Below are positions 28,709 to 37,548 of a stretch of DNA of 64,000 nucleotides, one piece after another. The notes beneath the pieces are model-generated. The model ran no database searches and had not been told where the DNA came from. It saw only the letters and a program-made list of their open reading frames with translations. This DNA is from Caulobacter vibrioides (GTDB lineage: Bacteria; Pseudomonadota; Alphaproteobacteria; Caulobacterales; Caulobacteraceae): assembly GCA_001449105.1 (NCBI GenBank), contig LNIY01000077.1:1-64000 (forward strand). Direction: 5' to 3'. A program made the translations under genes and the position numbers. Numbering within the stretch: the first letter of the stretch is position 1; every line of letters starts with the position of its first letter.

Positions 28709-31700
28709 TTTTGGGGCTCTCGACCGGAGCGGCGGGGGCCTCGTCGTGGTGACGGGGCTTGGGCTTGAAGATCCGTTCGACGATCACGAAGAACAGCGGG
28801 ACGAAGAAGATCGCCAGGATGGTCGCCGACAGCATGCCGCCGATGACGCCCGTGCCGATCGCGTGCTGGCTGCCCGAACCGGCCCCGTTGGAGATCGCGA
28901 GCGGCAGAACGCCGAAGACGAAGGCCAGCGAGGTCATGATGATCGGACGCAGACGGATGCGGACGGCTTCCAGCGTGGCTTCCACAAGGTCGCCGGTGCG
29001 CTCGAAGATCTCCTTGGCGAACTCGACGATCAGGATGGCGTTCTTGGCCGCCAGGCCCATGGTCGTGAGCAGGCCCACCTGGAAGTAGATGTCGTTGGAC
29101 AGGCCGCGCAGGGTGGTCGCCAGCAGGGCGCCGACGATGCCGAGCGGGATGACCATGATGACCGACAGCGGGATCGACCAGCTCTCGTAGAGGGCCGCCA
29201 GCAGCAGGAACACCACCAGGATCGAGATCGCGTACAGGGCCGGAGCCTGGTTGCCCGCTTCACGTTCCTGGGCCGACAGACCGGTCCATTCGAAGCCGAT
29301 GCCGGCCGGCAGCTGGGCGGCGATCTTCTCCATGGCCGCCATCGCGTCGCCCGAGCTCTTGCCCGGGGCCGGAGCGCCCTGGATGTTCATCGACGACAGA
29401 CCGTTGTAGCGCTCCAGACGCGGCGAGCCGTAGACCCAGCGGGTCGTGGCGAAGGCCGAGAAGGGCACCATCTGGCCGCTGCTGTTGCGGACGTACCAGT
29501 TGTTCAGGTCTTCGGGCTTCATGCGGTAGGGCGCGTCGGCCTGCATGTAGACCTTCTTCACCCGGCCGCGGTCGATGAAGTCGTTGACGTACGAACCGCC
29601 CCACGCGGCGCTGAGCGCGGCGTTGATGTCGGCCGTGGTCAGGCCCATCGAGCCGGCCTTGGCCTGGTCGATGTCGATCTTCAGCTGCGGGGTGTCTTCC
29701 TGGCCGTTGGGACGCACGCCGACCAGGTTGGGATCCTGGCCAGCCATGCCCAGGACCTGGTTGCGGGCCGCGGTGAGGGCGTCATGGCCCACGCCGCCGA
29801 TGTCCTGCAGCTGGAAGTCGAAGCCCGACGAGGTGCCCAGTTCCGGCACGGCCGGCGGCACGACGGCGAACACCATCGCATCGCGGATCTGCAGGAACTT
29901 GCCCATGGCGCGGCCGGCGACGGCCGGAGCCTTCAGATTGGCGGCCTTGCGCTCGTCGAAGTCCTTCAGGCGGACGAAGGCGAGACCCGCGTTCTGGCCG
30001 GCGCCGCTGAAGCTGAAGCCCGAGACGGTGAACACCGACTGCACGGCGTCCTTCTCTTCGTCCATGAAGTGGCTGCGGACCTGGTCGAGGACGCCCAGGG
30101 TGCGTTCCTCGGTGGCGCCCGGCGGCAGCTGGACGAGGGTGATCATGATCCCCTGGTCTTCTTCCGGCAGGAAGGCGCTGGGCAGGCGGACGAACAGCAG
30201 GCCCATGACCAGGATGATGACGCCGTAGATGGCCATCCAGCGGACACTCCGGCCGAGGATCTTGCGAACCCCGCCCTGGTAGCGGCCCGATACGTCGTTG
30301 AAGCTGCGGTTGAACCAGTTGAAGAAGCGGTTGAAGAAGTTGATCACCGCACCGAGCGCGCCCGGATGATCGGTGCGCAGAGCCTCGCCGTGGGCGCGGT
30401 CATGCGGCTTCAGCATGGTGGCGCAGAGCGCCGGCGTCAGCACCAGGGCGACCACGACCGACAGCATCATCGCCGAGACGATGGTGATCGAGAACTGGCG
30501 GTAGATGACGCCTTGCGAACCGCTGAAGAAGGCCATCGGCACGAACACCGCCGACAGCACCAGGGCGATGCCGATCAGGGCGCCGGTGATCTCGCCCATC
30601 GACTTGCGGGTGGCCTCGACGGGGGAAAGACCCTCCTCGCTCATCACCCGCTCGACGTTCTCGACCACGACGATGGCGTCGTCGACGAGCAGGCCGATGG
30701 CCAGCACGAGGCCGAACATGGTCAGGGTGTTGATGGAGTAGCCGAAGGCCGCGAGGATGCCGAAGGTGCCCAGCAGGACGACCGGGACGGCGATGGTCGG
30801 GATCAGGGTCGCGCGCCAGTTCTGCAGGAACAGGAACATGACGATGAAGACCAGGATGATGGCTTCGATCAGCGTCTTGATCACTTCGTGGATCGACAGC
30901 TCCACGAACGGCGTGGAGTCGTAGGGCACCACGTACTTGTAGCCGGCCGGGAAGCTCTTCTCGAGCGTGGCCATCTGCGCCTTGACCGCCTTGGCGGTGT
31001 CCAGAGCGTTGGCGCCCGGGGCCAGGCGGATGGCCAGGCCCGCGGCCGGACGGCCGTTGAACTTCGCGGTCGAGACGTAGCTTTCGGCGCCCAGCTCGAC
31101 GCGGGCGACGTCGCGCAGGCGGACCAGAGCCCCGCCCGTGCTGTTCTTGACGATGATGTTCTCGAACTCTTCGGGCGTCTGCAGGCGTGACTGGGCCGTG
31201 ATCGTGGCGTTCAGGCCCGTGCCCGGCAGGTTGGGCGTGCCGCCCAGCTGGCCGGCCGAGACCTGCGCGTTCTGGGCCTGGATGGCCGCCGACACGTCCG
31301 AAGGCGTCAGGCTGTAGGACGACAGCTTGTTCGGGTCGAGCCAGATGCGCATGGCGTACTGGGCGCCGAACAGCTGCACTTCGCCCACGCCGTCGACGCG
31401 GCTCAGCGGGTCCTGGATGTTGGACGCGATGTAGTCGGCCAGGTCGGTGTTGGTGGTGGCGTCGCTCTCCGAATAGAGGCCGACGACCATCATGAAGTTA
31501 CGGGCCGACTTGGCGACCGTCAGGCCTTGCTGCTGCACTTCCTGCGGCAGCAGGGCGGTGGCGGTCTGCAGCTTGTTCTGGACCTGCACCTGGGCGATGT
31601 CGATGTCGGTGCCGGCCTTGAAGGTCAGGGTGACCGTGGCCGAGCCCGAGCTGTCGCTGGTCGACGACATGTAATCCAGGCCGTCGAGGCCCTTCATCTT

Positions 31701-31904
31701 CTGTTCGATGACCTGGGTGACGCTGTCCTCGACCGTCTTGGCCGAGGCGCCCGGATAGTTGGCGGAGACCGAGACCTGCGGCAGGGCGATCTCGGGATAC
31801 TGGGCGATCGGCAGCGTGCGGATGGCGAGCGCCCCCGCCAGCATGATCACGATCGCGACGACCCATGCGAAGATGGGCCTGTCGATGAAGAAACGGGACA
31901 GCAT
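28701..31904 (-). CDS. acrB: RND multidrug efflux transporter, AcrB/MexB type
   Basis: 1067 residues, usual for HAE1-family RND pumps. The N-terminus is [24 protein letters not shown], as in AcrB. The docking region, the long periplasmic porter domains, [18 protein letters not shown] in the TM4 proton-relay helix, and the C-terminal [27 protein letters not shown] are visible. It uses the proton gradient to expel drugs with the AcrA adaptor and NodT channel. The C-terminal tail is rich in charged residues. In Caulobacter the related acrAB2-nodT operon, controlled by TipR, exports antibiotics such as nalidixic acid and beta-lactams (from memory). Confidence 0.96.
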   Translation of the reverse strand: MLSRFFIDRPIFAWVVAIVIMLAGALAIRTLPIAQYPEIALPQVSVSANYPGASAKTVEDSVTQVIEQKMKGLDGLDYMSSTSDSSGSATVTLTFKAGTDIDIAQVQVQNKLQTATALLPQEVQQQGLTVAKSARNFMMVVGLYSESDATTNTDLADYIASNIQDPLSRVDGVGEVQLFGAQYAMRIWLDPNKLSSYSLTPSDVSAAIQAQNAQVSAGQLGGTPNLPGTGLNATITAQSRLQTPEEFENIIVKNSTGGALVRLRDVARVELGAESYVSTAKFNGRPAAGLAIRLAPGANALDTAKAVKAQMATLEKSFPAGYKYVVPYDSTPFVELSIHEVIKTLIEAIILVFIVMFLFLQNWRATLIPTIAVPVVLLGTFGILAAFGYSINTLTMFGLVLAIGLLVDDAIVVVENVERVMSEEGLSPVEATRKSMGEITGALIGIALVLSAVFVPMAFFSGSQGVIYRQFSITIVSAMMLSVVVALVLTPALCATMLKPHDRAHGEALRTDHPGALGAVINFFNRFFNWFNRSFNDVSGRYQGGVRKILGRSVRWMAIYGVIILVMGLLFVRLPSAFLPEEDQGIMITLVQLPPGATEERTLGVLDQVRSHFMDEEKDAVQSVFTVSGFSFSGAGQNAGLAFVRLKDFDERKAANLKAPAVAGRAMGKFLQIRDAMVFAVVPPAVPELGTSSGFDFQLQDIGGVGHDALTAARNQVLGMAGQDPNLVGVRPNGQEDTPQLKIDIDQAKAGSMGLTTADINAALSAAWGGSYVNDFIDRGRVKKVYMQADAPYRMKPEDLNNWYVRNSSGQMVPFSAFATTRWVYGSPRLERYNGLSSMNIQGAPAPGKSSGDAMAAMEKIAAQLPAGIGFEWTGLSAQEREAGNQAPALYAISILVVFLLLAALYESWSIPLSVIMVIPLGIVGALLATTLRGLSNDIYFQVGLLTTMGLAAKNAILIVEFAKEIFERTGDLVEATLEAVRIRLRPIIMTSLAFVFGVLPLAISNGAGSGSQHAIGTGVIGGMLSATILAIFFVPLFFVIVERIFKPKPRHHDEAPAAPVESPKNA

Positions 31905-31916
31905 TGGGGGCCGGCC

Positions 31917-33071
31917 TTAGCGTTGAGCGGTGATGACGGCGGCCTTCACGGGCGCGCCGGGACGGACCTTCTGCAGGCCTTCGACGATGACCTGGTCGCC
32001 GACCTTCAGGCCGGAGGTGACCAGCCACTTGTCGCCGACCGTCTGGCCGACGGTGATCGGACGGATCTCGGCCACGCCCTTGGCGCCGACCACGGTGACC
32101 GTGGCGTTGCCCTTCGGGTCGCGGCTGACGCCGGCCTGCGGGATCAGCACGCCGTTGGAGGCCACGCCCTTGCCGAGGGTGGCGCGGACGTACATGCCCG
32201 GCAGCAGGGCGCCGTTGGGGTTGTCGAAGGTGGCGCGCAGGCCGAACGAGCCGGTGGTCTGGTCGACGGTGACGTCGGCGAACTCCAGGCGGCCCTGGGT
32301 CGGGTAGGTCGAGCCGTCTTCAAGCTTCAGGCTGACCTGGGTCGAGCCCGAGCGGCCCAGCTGGCCGCCGGCCAGGTCGCGCTGCAGCTGCAGCAACTCG
32401 GCCGACGACTGGGTCAGGTCGACATAGATCTTGTCGAGGTTCTGGATGGTGGCCAGGGCCGTGGTCTGGGTGGCGGTGACCAGGGCGCCGGGGGTCACCG
32501 AGCTCTTGCCGATGCGGCCCGAGATCGGGGCGACCACGCGGGTCCAGCCCAGGTTGATGCGGGCGGTCTCGACCGCGGCCTTCTGGGCGGCGACGTTCGC
32601 GGACGCCTGCTGGGCGGCGGCCTGGGCGTCGTCGTTGTCCTGCTTGGAGACGGCGTTGACGGCGACCAGCTCCTTGTAGCGGTCGGCCTTCAGCTTGGCG
32701 GCGGTGTAGGTCGCCTGGGCCTGGGCCAGGCCCGCCTGGGCGCTGTTGACCTGGGCCTGGAAGGTCGCCGGCTCGATCTGGTAGAGCGGCTGGCCGGCGC
32801 GGACGTACGAGCCTTCCTGGAACAGGCGCGCCTTGACGATGCCGCCGACCTGCGGACGCACTTCCGAGACCAGGTAGGCCGAGGTGCGGCCCTGCAGTTC
32901 GCTGGTCAGGGTCACCGGCTCGGTCTTCACGACCACCACGCCCACGGGCGTGGGACCGCCCGCGCCCATGCCGCCCGCGGCTCCGCCCTTGCCTTGCCCG
33001 CAGGCGACGAGGGTGAGCGAGACAGCCGCCAGAAGAACCGCCGAAGCGGCGAGCGGACGTTTGATAGCCAT
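31917..33071 (-). CDS. acrA: RND pump membrane-fusion lipoprotein, AcrA type
   Basis: 384 residues from MAIKRPLAAS. A lipoprotein signal ends in LTLVACGQG. A lipoyl half domain (RTSAYLVSEVRPQVGGIVKARLFQEGSYVRAGQ), an alpha-hairpin (SAQAGLAQAQATYTAAKLKADRYKEL), a second lipoyl half (TRVVAPISGRIGKSSVTPGALV) and the beta-barrel follow in the family order. It links AcrB to NodT. It is first in the operon, and the 24-bp TetR-type operator lies about 70 bp upstream. A longer frame upstream begins inside that operator region and is less likely. Confidence 0.94.
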   Translation of the reverse strand: MAIKRPLAASAVLLAAVSLTLVACGQGKGGAAGGMGAGGPTPVGVVVVKTEPVTLTSELQGRTSAYLVSEVRPQVGGIVKARLFQEGSYVRAGQPLYQIEPATFQAQVNSAQAGLAQAQATYTAAKLKADRYKELVAVNAVSKQDNDDAQAAAQQASANVAAQKAAVETARINLGWTRVVAPISGRIGKSSVTPGALVTATQTTALATIQNLDKIYVDLTQSSAELLQLQRDLAGGQLGRSGSTQVSLKLEDGSTYPTQGRLEFADVTVDQTTGSFGLRATFDNPNGALLPGMYVRATLGKGVASNGVLIPQAGVSRDPKGNATVTVVGAKGVAEIRPITVGQTVGDKWLVTSGLKVGDQVIVEGLQKVRPGAPVKAAVITAQR

Positions 33072-33141
33072 GGATATCCCCGGAGCGACAGGCTGCCGCA
33101 GGGGGGGAGGTCCCCTTGACGACGCGCCTATGATGAACAAT

Positions 33142-33165
33142 TTGAGAATGAACGTTCATTCTCAA
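33142..33165. promoter_or_regulatory. 24-bp perfect palindromic operator for the TetR-type repressor
   Basis: The half-site TTGAGAATGAAC and its exact reverse complement adjoin with no spacer. It lies in the 191-bp gap between divergent acrA and the TetR gene, so it likely overlaps the pump promoter and perhaps that of the regulator. A 24-bp perfect palindrome of this kind fits binding by one or two TetR dimers. Confidence 0.88.
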
Positions 33166-33262
33166 TTGCGCTGGACATAGGCCCGGGGTAAGGCGAAGTC
33201 AACACCCCGTCCTGCCGGCTCGGTTGACCTGACGGAAATGTAATGGAGAACGGGACCGCTCG

Positions 33263-33859
33263 ATGGTCGACGTGAGTTCAAGCGCCAAGCCGACGCCCGA
33301 AGCGCGGCGGCAACAGATCCTGGATGCGGCCTGCGACGTCGTGCGCCAGGCCGGCTTCCATGGCGCCAGCATGGCCGAGATCGCCAAGGCCGCCGGCCTC
33401 AGCGTGGGCCAGATCTATCGCTACTTCGAGAACAAGGAAGCCATGGTCGCGGCGATCGTCGCCCAGGACCTGGCCGAGATGCGCGAGAAGTTCGCCGAGC
33501 TGGAAAGCCGGCCGGGCACGCTGCTGGACGCCATGCTCGACCACATCGATGAGGCGGTCAGCAAGTGCTACGACCCGCGCCGCGCGCCGCTGGTGCTGGA
33601 GGTGATGGCCGAGGCCTCGCGCAATCCCAAGGTCGCCGCCATCGTCCGCGCCGCCGACGACCAGGAACGCGCCCTGGCCAGCCAGATGCTGGAGCGCAGC
33701 CGCAAGCCCGAATGGAGCGACGAGGAGTTCGCCGCCCGCACCGAGATGATCGGCGCGATGTTCGACGGCCTGGTCATCCGCAGCGTCAACCACCCCGAGC
33801 AGGACCGCCAGGCCATGGCCACGGTGATGAAGTCGGTCTTGACCTGCCTTCTGGGGTAA
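33263..33859 (+). CDS. tipR: TetR-family repressor of the pump, TipR-like
   Basis: 198 residues. The N-terminal TetR helix-turn-helix is RRQQILDAACDVVRQAGFHGASMAEIAKAAGLSVGQIYRYF, written in parts: ILDAACDVVRQAGF, MAEIAKAAGLS, GQIYRYFENKEAM. The C-terminal ligand domain has EVMAEASRNPKVAAIV. It stands divergent from acrA with a 24-bp palindrome between them. In C. crescentus the corresponding repressor is TipR, released by the pump's substrates (from memory), so this name is inferred from position and family. Confidence 0.85.
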   Translation: MVDVSSSAKPTPEARRQQILDAACDVVRQAGFHGASMAEIAKAAGLSVGQIYRYFENKEAMVAAIVAQDLAEMREKFAELESRPGTLLDAMLDHIDEAVSKCYDPRRAPLVLEVMAEASRNPKVAAIVRAADDQERALASQMLERSRKPEWSDEEFAARTEMIGAMFDGLVIRSVNHPEQDRQAMATVMKSVLTCLLG

Positions 33860-33887
33860 GCGGTTTCCTCGACGCGGCCGCGCGGCC

Positions 33888-34499
33888 TCAAGAGATCCAG
33901 AGGACCAGGCGGCCGGCGATCGTCCAGCCGCCGTCGGCTGCGCGCCGCAGCAGCACCAGATTGCCGCCGCCGGCCAGTGGTCCCGCGGTCGAGTCGACAT
34001 AGGCCAGGGCCTCGGCGCCGTCCGGAGAGACCACCGGCAGGCCGACGGTCTGTATCCTGACCGCATAGAGGCCGCCCCGCAGGCGCGGCTTTTCAGTCTC
34101 GCGGACGAGACGCAGGCCTCGGGCCAGGGCTTCGCGCAGGAAGTCCGCACAGTCTGTCGCGCTGGCTGGGGAAGCGCCCGTGAAGGCCCTGATGGTGGCC
34201 AAGGCGGGCGGGGCGACCTCGACGGGGAGATCGCTCTCGATCGTGAACCAGCCAGAGCGGCCGTCGTCACCGGGGGCGGTCAGCAGCGCGCCATCGGGAC
34301 CCGTGAAAGTCAGCATCCGCGAAGCCGAAGGCGGCGGCCGCAGGGCCGCGCGACCCTGGGCCTCGCCACGCGCCGCCTCGTCGAGCAGGGGCATGGCCGC
34401 CGCGCAGGCGGGGTTCTCCTCGGCCGAAGCTGGGGCGGCGGCGCCGGCCAGGGCGGGCAGGCCGAGCGCGATCGTCAGGACGGCGAGAAACCGGATCAT
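33888..34499 (-). CDS. Secreted hypothetical protein
   Basis: 203 residues. A clear Sec signal peptide (MIRFLAVLTIALGLPALAG, cut near ASA-E) precedes a mature part with three cysteines. I do not recognise the family. The C-terminal part (LVLLRRAADGGWTIAGRLVLW) looks like a beta-strand pair. Convergent with tipR. A 12-bp palindrome lies 9 bp upstream of the start. Confidence 0.6.
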   Translation of the reverse strand: MIRFLAVLTIALGLPALAGAAAPASAEENPACAAAMPLLDEAARGEAQGRAALRPPPSASRMLTFTGPDGALLTAPGDDGRSGWFTIESDLPVEVAPPALATIRAFTGASPASATDCADFLREALARGLRLVRETEKPRLRGGLYAVRIQTVGLPVVSPDGAEALAYVDSTAGPLAGGGNLVLLRRAADGGWTIAGRLVLWIS

Positions 34500-34508
34500 T
34501 GGTCCAGA

Positions 34509-34520
34509 TTACGCGCGTAA
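34509..34520. promoter_or_regulatory. Perfect 12-bp palindrome TTACGCGCGTAA
   Basis: It lies in the 42-bp gap upstream of the secreted hypothetical gene. A looser form, CTTACGCGCGGGTAAG, is seen near 21490 upstream of flmH. Function unknown. Confidence 0.3.
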
Positions 34521-34541
34521 CAGAAAAGCGCCAGCTCTGGC

Positions 34542-35441
34542 CTACGGCACCAGGTAACGGCGCAGGGGCGGCACGGCGAGCGCCAGTTCGTCGGTCACGA
34601 TCTTGGAGAAATAGTCGGCGCCTTCACGGCCCAGGTGGGTGTAGTCGAACGACAGCTTGGCCTGGCCCATGGGCTCGACGGCGGCGTTGTTCTGGGCCTG
34701 CTGGGCCGGGGCGGCCCCAAGAGCGGTCCCAGGGGCGGGCGAAGTCGCCGCCGGCTGGGCGCTGATGGTGGTGCCGGTCCTGGCGGCGGCCAGCACCTCG
34801 GGCGGCGGCGCCTGCTGGGCGAAGCGCGTGGCTTCGGCCGCGCCCATGGCCTGGACGGCGGCGTAGGACTTGGCGTGCAGGTCGGCGAGCGGCGTTTTGG
34901 TCTCGGCGGCGACCTTGCGCGTGGCCTCGGCCCAGGGGGCCAGGTCGTCGATCAGCTTGCCGTCCTTGAACTGGCGGCGGGTCAGGGGCGTGACCAGGAC
35001 GGGCTTGCCGCCGGCGGCCCGCACCTCCTCGACATAACGTTTCAGGTTGGCCGGGAACTCGGTGGCCAGGTCGGTCGAGCGACCCGGCTTGCCCGGCTGG
35101 TCGTTGTGGCCGAACTGGATCAGCACGTAGGTGTCGGTGAAGCCGCCCGACCCGATCTCCTTCATCGCCAGCCGCCACGAGCCCTCGGTGCGATAGTTGC
35201 CGCTGGAGCGGCCGCCGCGCGCCAGGTTGATGCAGGCGGCGAACGAGGTGACGTGCTGGGCGCAGAAGCTGGGCCCCCAGCCGCCGATCACGGCGGTGGT
35301 CGAGTCGCCGATCAGCACGATCTTCACGGCGCGGAACATCGGCGGCTCGGCTTCGGCCTGGGCCTGGGCCTGGGCCTGGGCGTGGGCGGCCATGGGTGCG
35401 GTCGCGAGGGCGGCGGCGAGGAGGAGGGACTTCAGGCGCAT
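34542..35441 (-). CDS. Secreted SGNH/GDSL esterase, CE12 rhamnogalacturonan-acetylesterase-like
   Basis: 299 residues. A Sec signal (MRLKSLLLAAALATAPMAAHA) runs into an AQ-dipeptide stretch coded by near-perfect hexamer repeats (around 35360-35392). The catalytic Ser is in VLIGDSTTAV (about 42-51), the oxyanion Gly in NLARGGRSSGNYR, the Asn in QFGHNDQPGKPG, and Asp-His in DYTHLGREGADYF near the end, as in CE12-type carbohydrate esterases. It would remove acetyl groups from pectin or xylan side chains. It lies upstream of the GH43 gene's 3' end, with a family A repeat between them, in the xylan-degradation region. Confidence 0.85.
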   Translation of the reverse strand: MRLKSLLLAAALATAPMAAHAQAQAQAQAEAEPPMFRAVKIVLIGDSTTAVIGGWGPSFCAQHVTSFAACINLARGGRSSGNYRTEGSWRLAMKEIGSGGFTDTYVLIQFGHNDQPGKPGRSTDLATEFPANLKRYVEEVRAAGGKPVLVTPLTRRQFKDGKLIDDLAPWAEATRKVAAETKTPLADLHAKSYAAVQAMGAAEATRFAQQAPPPEVLAAARTGTTISAQPAATSPAPGTALGAAPAQQAQNNAAVEPMGQAKLSFDYTHLGREGADYFSKIVTDELALAVPPLRRYLVP

Positions 35442-35467
35442 GATCGGCTCCGAGGTCTGAGGAGAAA

Positions 35468-35575
35468 GATGCTCCCCCACTGGGGGAGCTGTCGCGGAGC
35501 GACTGAGGGGGAAGCCGCCCTGCGGGCGGCCCCCTCCGGCCCTCTGGGCCACCTCCCCCAGAGGGGGAGGATCTG
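35468..35575. repeat. Palindromic repeat, family A (copy 2)
   Basis: Short hairpins GCTCCCCCACTGGGGGAGC and CTCCCCCAGAGGGGGAG flank the family words GTCGCGGAGCGACTGAGGGGG and GGCCCTCTGGGCCACC. It lies between the GDSL esterase start and the GH43 stop. Confidence 0.85.
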
Positions 35576-35584
35576 ACGCAGCAA

Positions 35585-37216
35585 TCAGTCCAGCGCCCGG
35601 TACTTGAAGTTCCTGAACCGCGCCGAGCCCTTGCCGGCGGCGTAGATGCCCGGCTTCAGCATCAGGAAGCCGCCGCGCACATTGTGGTGGTAGCCGCTGA
35701 CCTCCATGCCGCGGTCGAACCGCTTCCAGGTCCTTCCGCCGTCGCCGCTGGTGTGGAAGGCGACGATGTGGCGGTTGTTGCGCAGGCGCATGAGCATCTT
35801 CGAGCCATGCGGGTTCGCCGGCCGCCCGCGCTCGATGCCGTACTGGTGGGTGACGAAGTTCTTGGCGTCGAAGCCCAGGCCGCAATAGAGCTGGCGGTCG
35901 TAGAACAGGATCACGCCGGCCCGGGTCTCCGGATCGATCTCGACCTCGCACTCGATCTCGTAGGCCTGGTCGCCGTTTACGAAGATCAGCGGCGAGCCCG
36001 TCGAGGGGGCCTCGCCCGCGCCCTTCAGGGTCAGCACGCCGTTCTCGCGCTTGATGCGATCCTGCTCGCCCGGCTTGGGATCGAAGAAGTTCCACTGCAC
36101 GCCGTACTTGTCGGTGCTGAAGTCGTCCGACAGCGCCATGCCGTGCGGCAAGGCCTTGCCGCCTTTGGGCTTCTTGATGGGCTTGGCGAGATCGCCGCCG
36201 CCGATGTCGAACCAGCCGTCCCTGGTCCAGGTCACAGGGGCCAGCAGGGTCTGGCGGCCCAGGGTCCAGAAGCCGTTCTCGTAGCCGTGGTAGACCGTCC
36301 ACCATTCGCCGCCCGACCCCTCGACCAGGGTGGCGTGGCCGCGCGACCACCATTTTTCGGCGTTGTCGACGGTGCGCACCAGCGGGTTCTTCGGGTGGTT
36401 CTCCCAGGGGCCGCCCAGCGATTTCGCGCGCGCGGCGATGACCATGTGCCCGGTCGGCGGGCCGGCCGTGCCGCCCACGGCGGTGATCATGTAGAACCAG
36501 CCGCCCTTCTTCATGACCTTGGGGCCTTCGGGCGAGAAGCCCTCGACGTCCCAGTCGTCCGGATAGCGCCAGGGATCGTAGACGTGCTCGGGCTTGCCCA
36601 CGGTCGACAGGCCGTCGGGCGCCAGCTTGATGCGGTCGCCGCCCGACAGGAACAGCCAGCGCTCGCCGTTCTCGTCGACGATGTGGCCGGGGTCGATATA
36701 GCCGGGCAGCTTCAGGTCGATCGGCTCGGACCACGGGCCTTCGATCCTGTCGGCCCAGATCACGTAGCTGGTGTTGTTCTTGGGGAACTTGGCCGGGATG
36801 TAGAGGTAGTAGCGGCCCTTGTGCTTGCACAGCTCCGGCGCCCAGACCGAGCCGATGTTGGTCTTCAGGGCCGGACCCACCGGCGCCCAGTTCACCAGGT
36901 CCTTCGAATGCCAGATCAAGAGGCCCGGATAGGCGTCGAACGACGAGTGGGTCATGTAGTAGTCGTCGCCGTCCTTGAGGATCGACGGGTCGGGCCGGTC
37001 GCCGGCCAGGATCGGGTTGAGGAATGTTCCGTCGCCGAGATCGGCCTTGCGCTGGCCCTCGACGCCCTTGGTCCAGGTCGCGCCGGTCTTGGCCTTGGCG
37101 GGCAGGGATCCGACGCCTTCGGCGGTCGCGGCGGAGGGCAGGGCGGCGGCGGCCGCTCCAGTCAGAAGCGAGCCCCCCGTCAGCAACAGGGCTCCGCGTC
37201 GGCTGAGGTCGGCCAT
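35585..37216 (-). CDS. Tat-exported GH43 beta-xylosidase/arabinofuranosidase
   Basis: 543 residues. A twin-arginine leader (LSRRGALLLTGGSLLTGA, cut near ATA-E) is followed by a five-bladed GH43 propeller. The general base is Asp76 in GDRPDPSILKD. The pKa-modulating Asp is in GYIDPGHIVDE, and the acid Glu in EGFSPEGPKVM. The C-terminal 190 residues form a beta-sandwich (ALSDDFSTDKYGVQWNFFDP, EIECEVEIDPETRAGVILFY) as in GH43 members with a lectin-like domain. It would release xylose or arabinose from xylan oligosaccharides. Upstream lie two ACCGGT operator-like sites and a GATAACGCTGTC word. The exact sugar specificity is not readable. Confidence 0.9.
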   Translation of the reverse strand: MADLSRRGALLLTGGSLLTGAAAAALPSAATAEGVGSLPAKAKTGATWTKGVEGQRKADLGDGTFLNPILAGDRPDPSILKDGDDYYMTHSSFDAYPGLLIWHSKDLVNWAPVGPALKTNIGSVWAPELCKHKGRYYLYIPAKFPKNNTSYVIWADRIEGPWSEPIDLKLPGYIDPGHIVDENGERWLFLSGGDRIKLAPDGLSTVGKPEHVYDPWRYPDDWDVEGFSPEGPKVMKKGGWFYMITAVGGTAGPPTGHMVIAARAKSLGGPWENHPKNPLVRTVDNAEKWWSRGHATLVEGSGGEWWTVYHGYENGFWTLGRQTLLAPVTWTRDGWFDIGGGDLAKPIKKPKGGKALPHGMALSDDFSTDKYGVQWNFFDPKPGEQDRIKRENGVLTLKGAGEAPSTGSPLIFVNGDQAYEIECEVEIDPETRAGVILFYDRQLYCGLGFDAKNFVTHQYGIERGRPANPHGSKMLMRLRNNRHIVAFHTSGDGGRTWKRFDRGMEVSGYHHNVRGGFLMLKPGIYAAGKGSARFRNFKYRALD

Positions 37217-37265
37217 CGATATTCCTTCCCGGGTACTGGCCGCGCGAACTGACGCCGCGTCGGCT

Positions 37266-37279
37266 TGTTACCGGTCACT
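37266..37279. promoter_or_regulatory. Second-type LacI operator candidate upstream of GH43
   Basis: TGTTACCGGTCACT is identical, in reverse complement, to 62592-62605 before the GH3 gene at 62694. A close form is at 39072. It lies 50 bp before the GH43 start. Confidence 0.7.
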
Positions 37280-37300
37280 TAAGCGGCGGATCGCCGCTTT

Positions 37301-37314
37301 GTCTACCGGTGTCA
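37301..37314. promoter_or_regulatory. Second ACCGGT site upstream of GH43
   Basis: GTCTACCGGTGTCA has the same TACCGGT core 35 bp from the first site. Between them lies a short AAGCGGCG/CGCCGCTT palindrome. Confidence 0.5.
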
Positions 37315-37330
37315 TAGTCCATTTTCCGAC

Positions 37331-37342
37331 GATAACGCTGTC
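37331..37342. promoter_or_regulatory. GATAACGCTGTC word upstream of GH43
   Basis: GATAACGCTGTC is identical to 58509-58520 and one base away from the GH3 site GACAACGCTGTC at 20034. It may be a weak site for the LacI-type regulator at 4294. Confidence 0.35.
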
Positions 37343-37360
37343 AGGGTCGGGGGCAAAAGA

Positions 37361-37391
37361 AAACGCCCGGGAGCGGGGCTCCCGGGCGTTT
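37361..37391 (-). terminator. Intrinsic terminator of the xylose porter gene
   Basis: A perfect 14-bp stem (AAACGCCCGGGAGC / GCTCCCGGGCGTTT) with a 3-base loop is followed on the minus strand by TTTTCTTTT. It would end the transcript that begins with the porter gene. A repeat lies between the porter stop and this terminator. Confidence 0.92.
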
Positions 37392-37400
37392 CTAGATTTC

Positions 37401-37544
37401 CCAGACCCTCCCCCTGAAGGGGGAAGGTGGCCCGAAGGGCCGGAGGGGGAAGTCGCTGTTGAGGTCGAAGCGGCTTTGGAGGAAGCAGTCACGTCCCCCT
37501 CCGTCGGCTTCGCCGACGCCTCCCCCTTCAGGGGGAGGGTCTGG
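37401..37544. repeat. Palindromic repeat, family A (copy 3), with 24-bp perfect arms
   Basis: Arms at 37401-37424 and 37521-37544 are perfect reverse complements, each centred on CTCCCCCTGAAGGGGGA. The inner words AAGTCGCTG and GTCGGCTTCGCCGACG are typical of the family. It sits between the porter stop codon and the porter's terminator. Confidence 0.92.
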
Positions 37545-37548
37545 AGCC

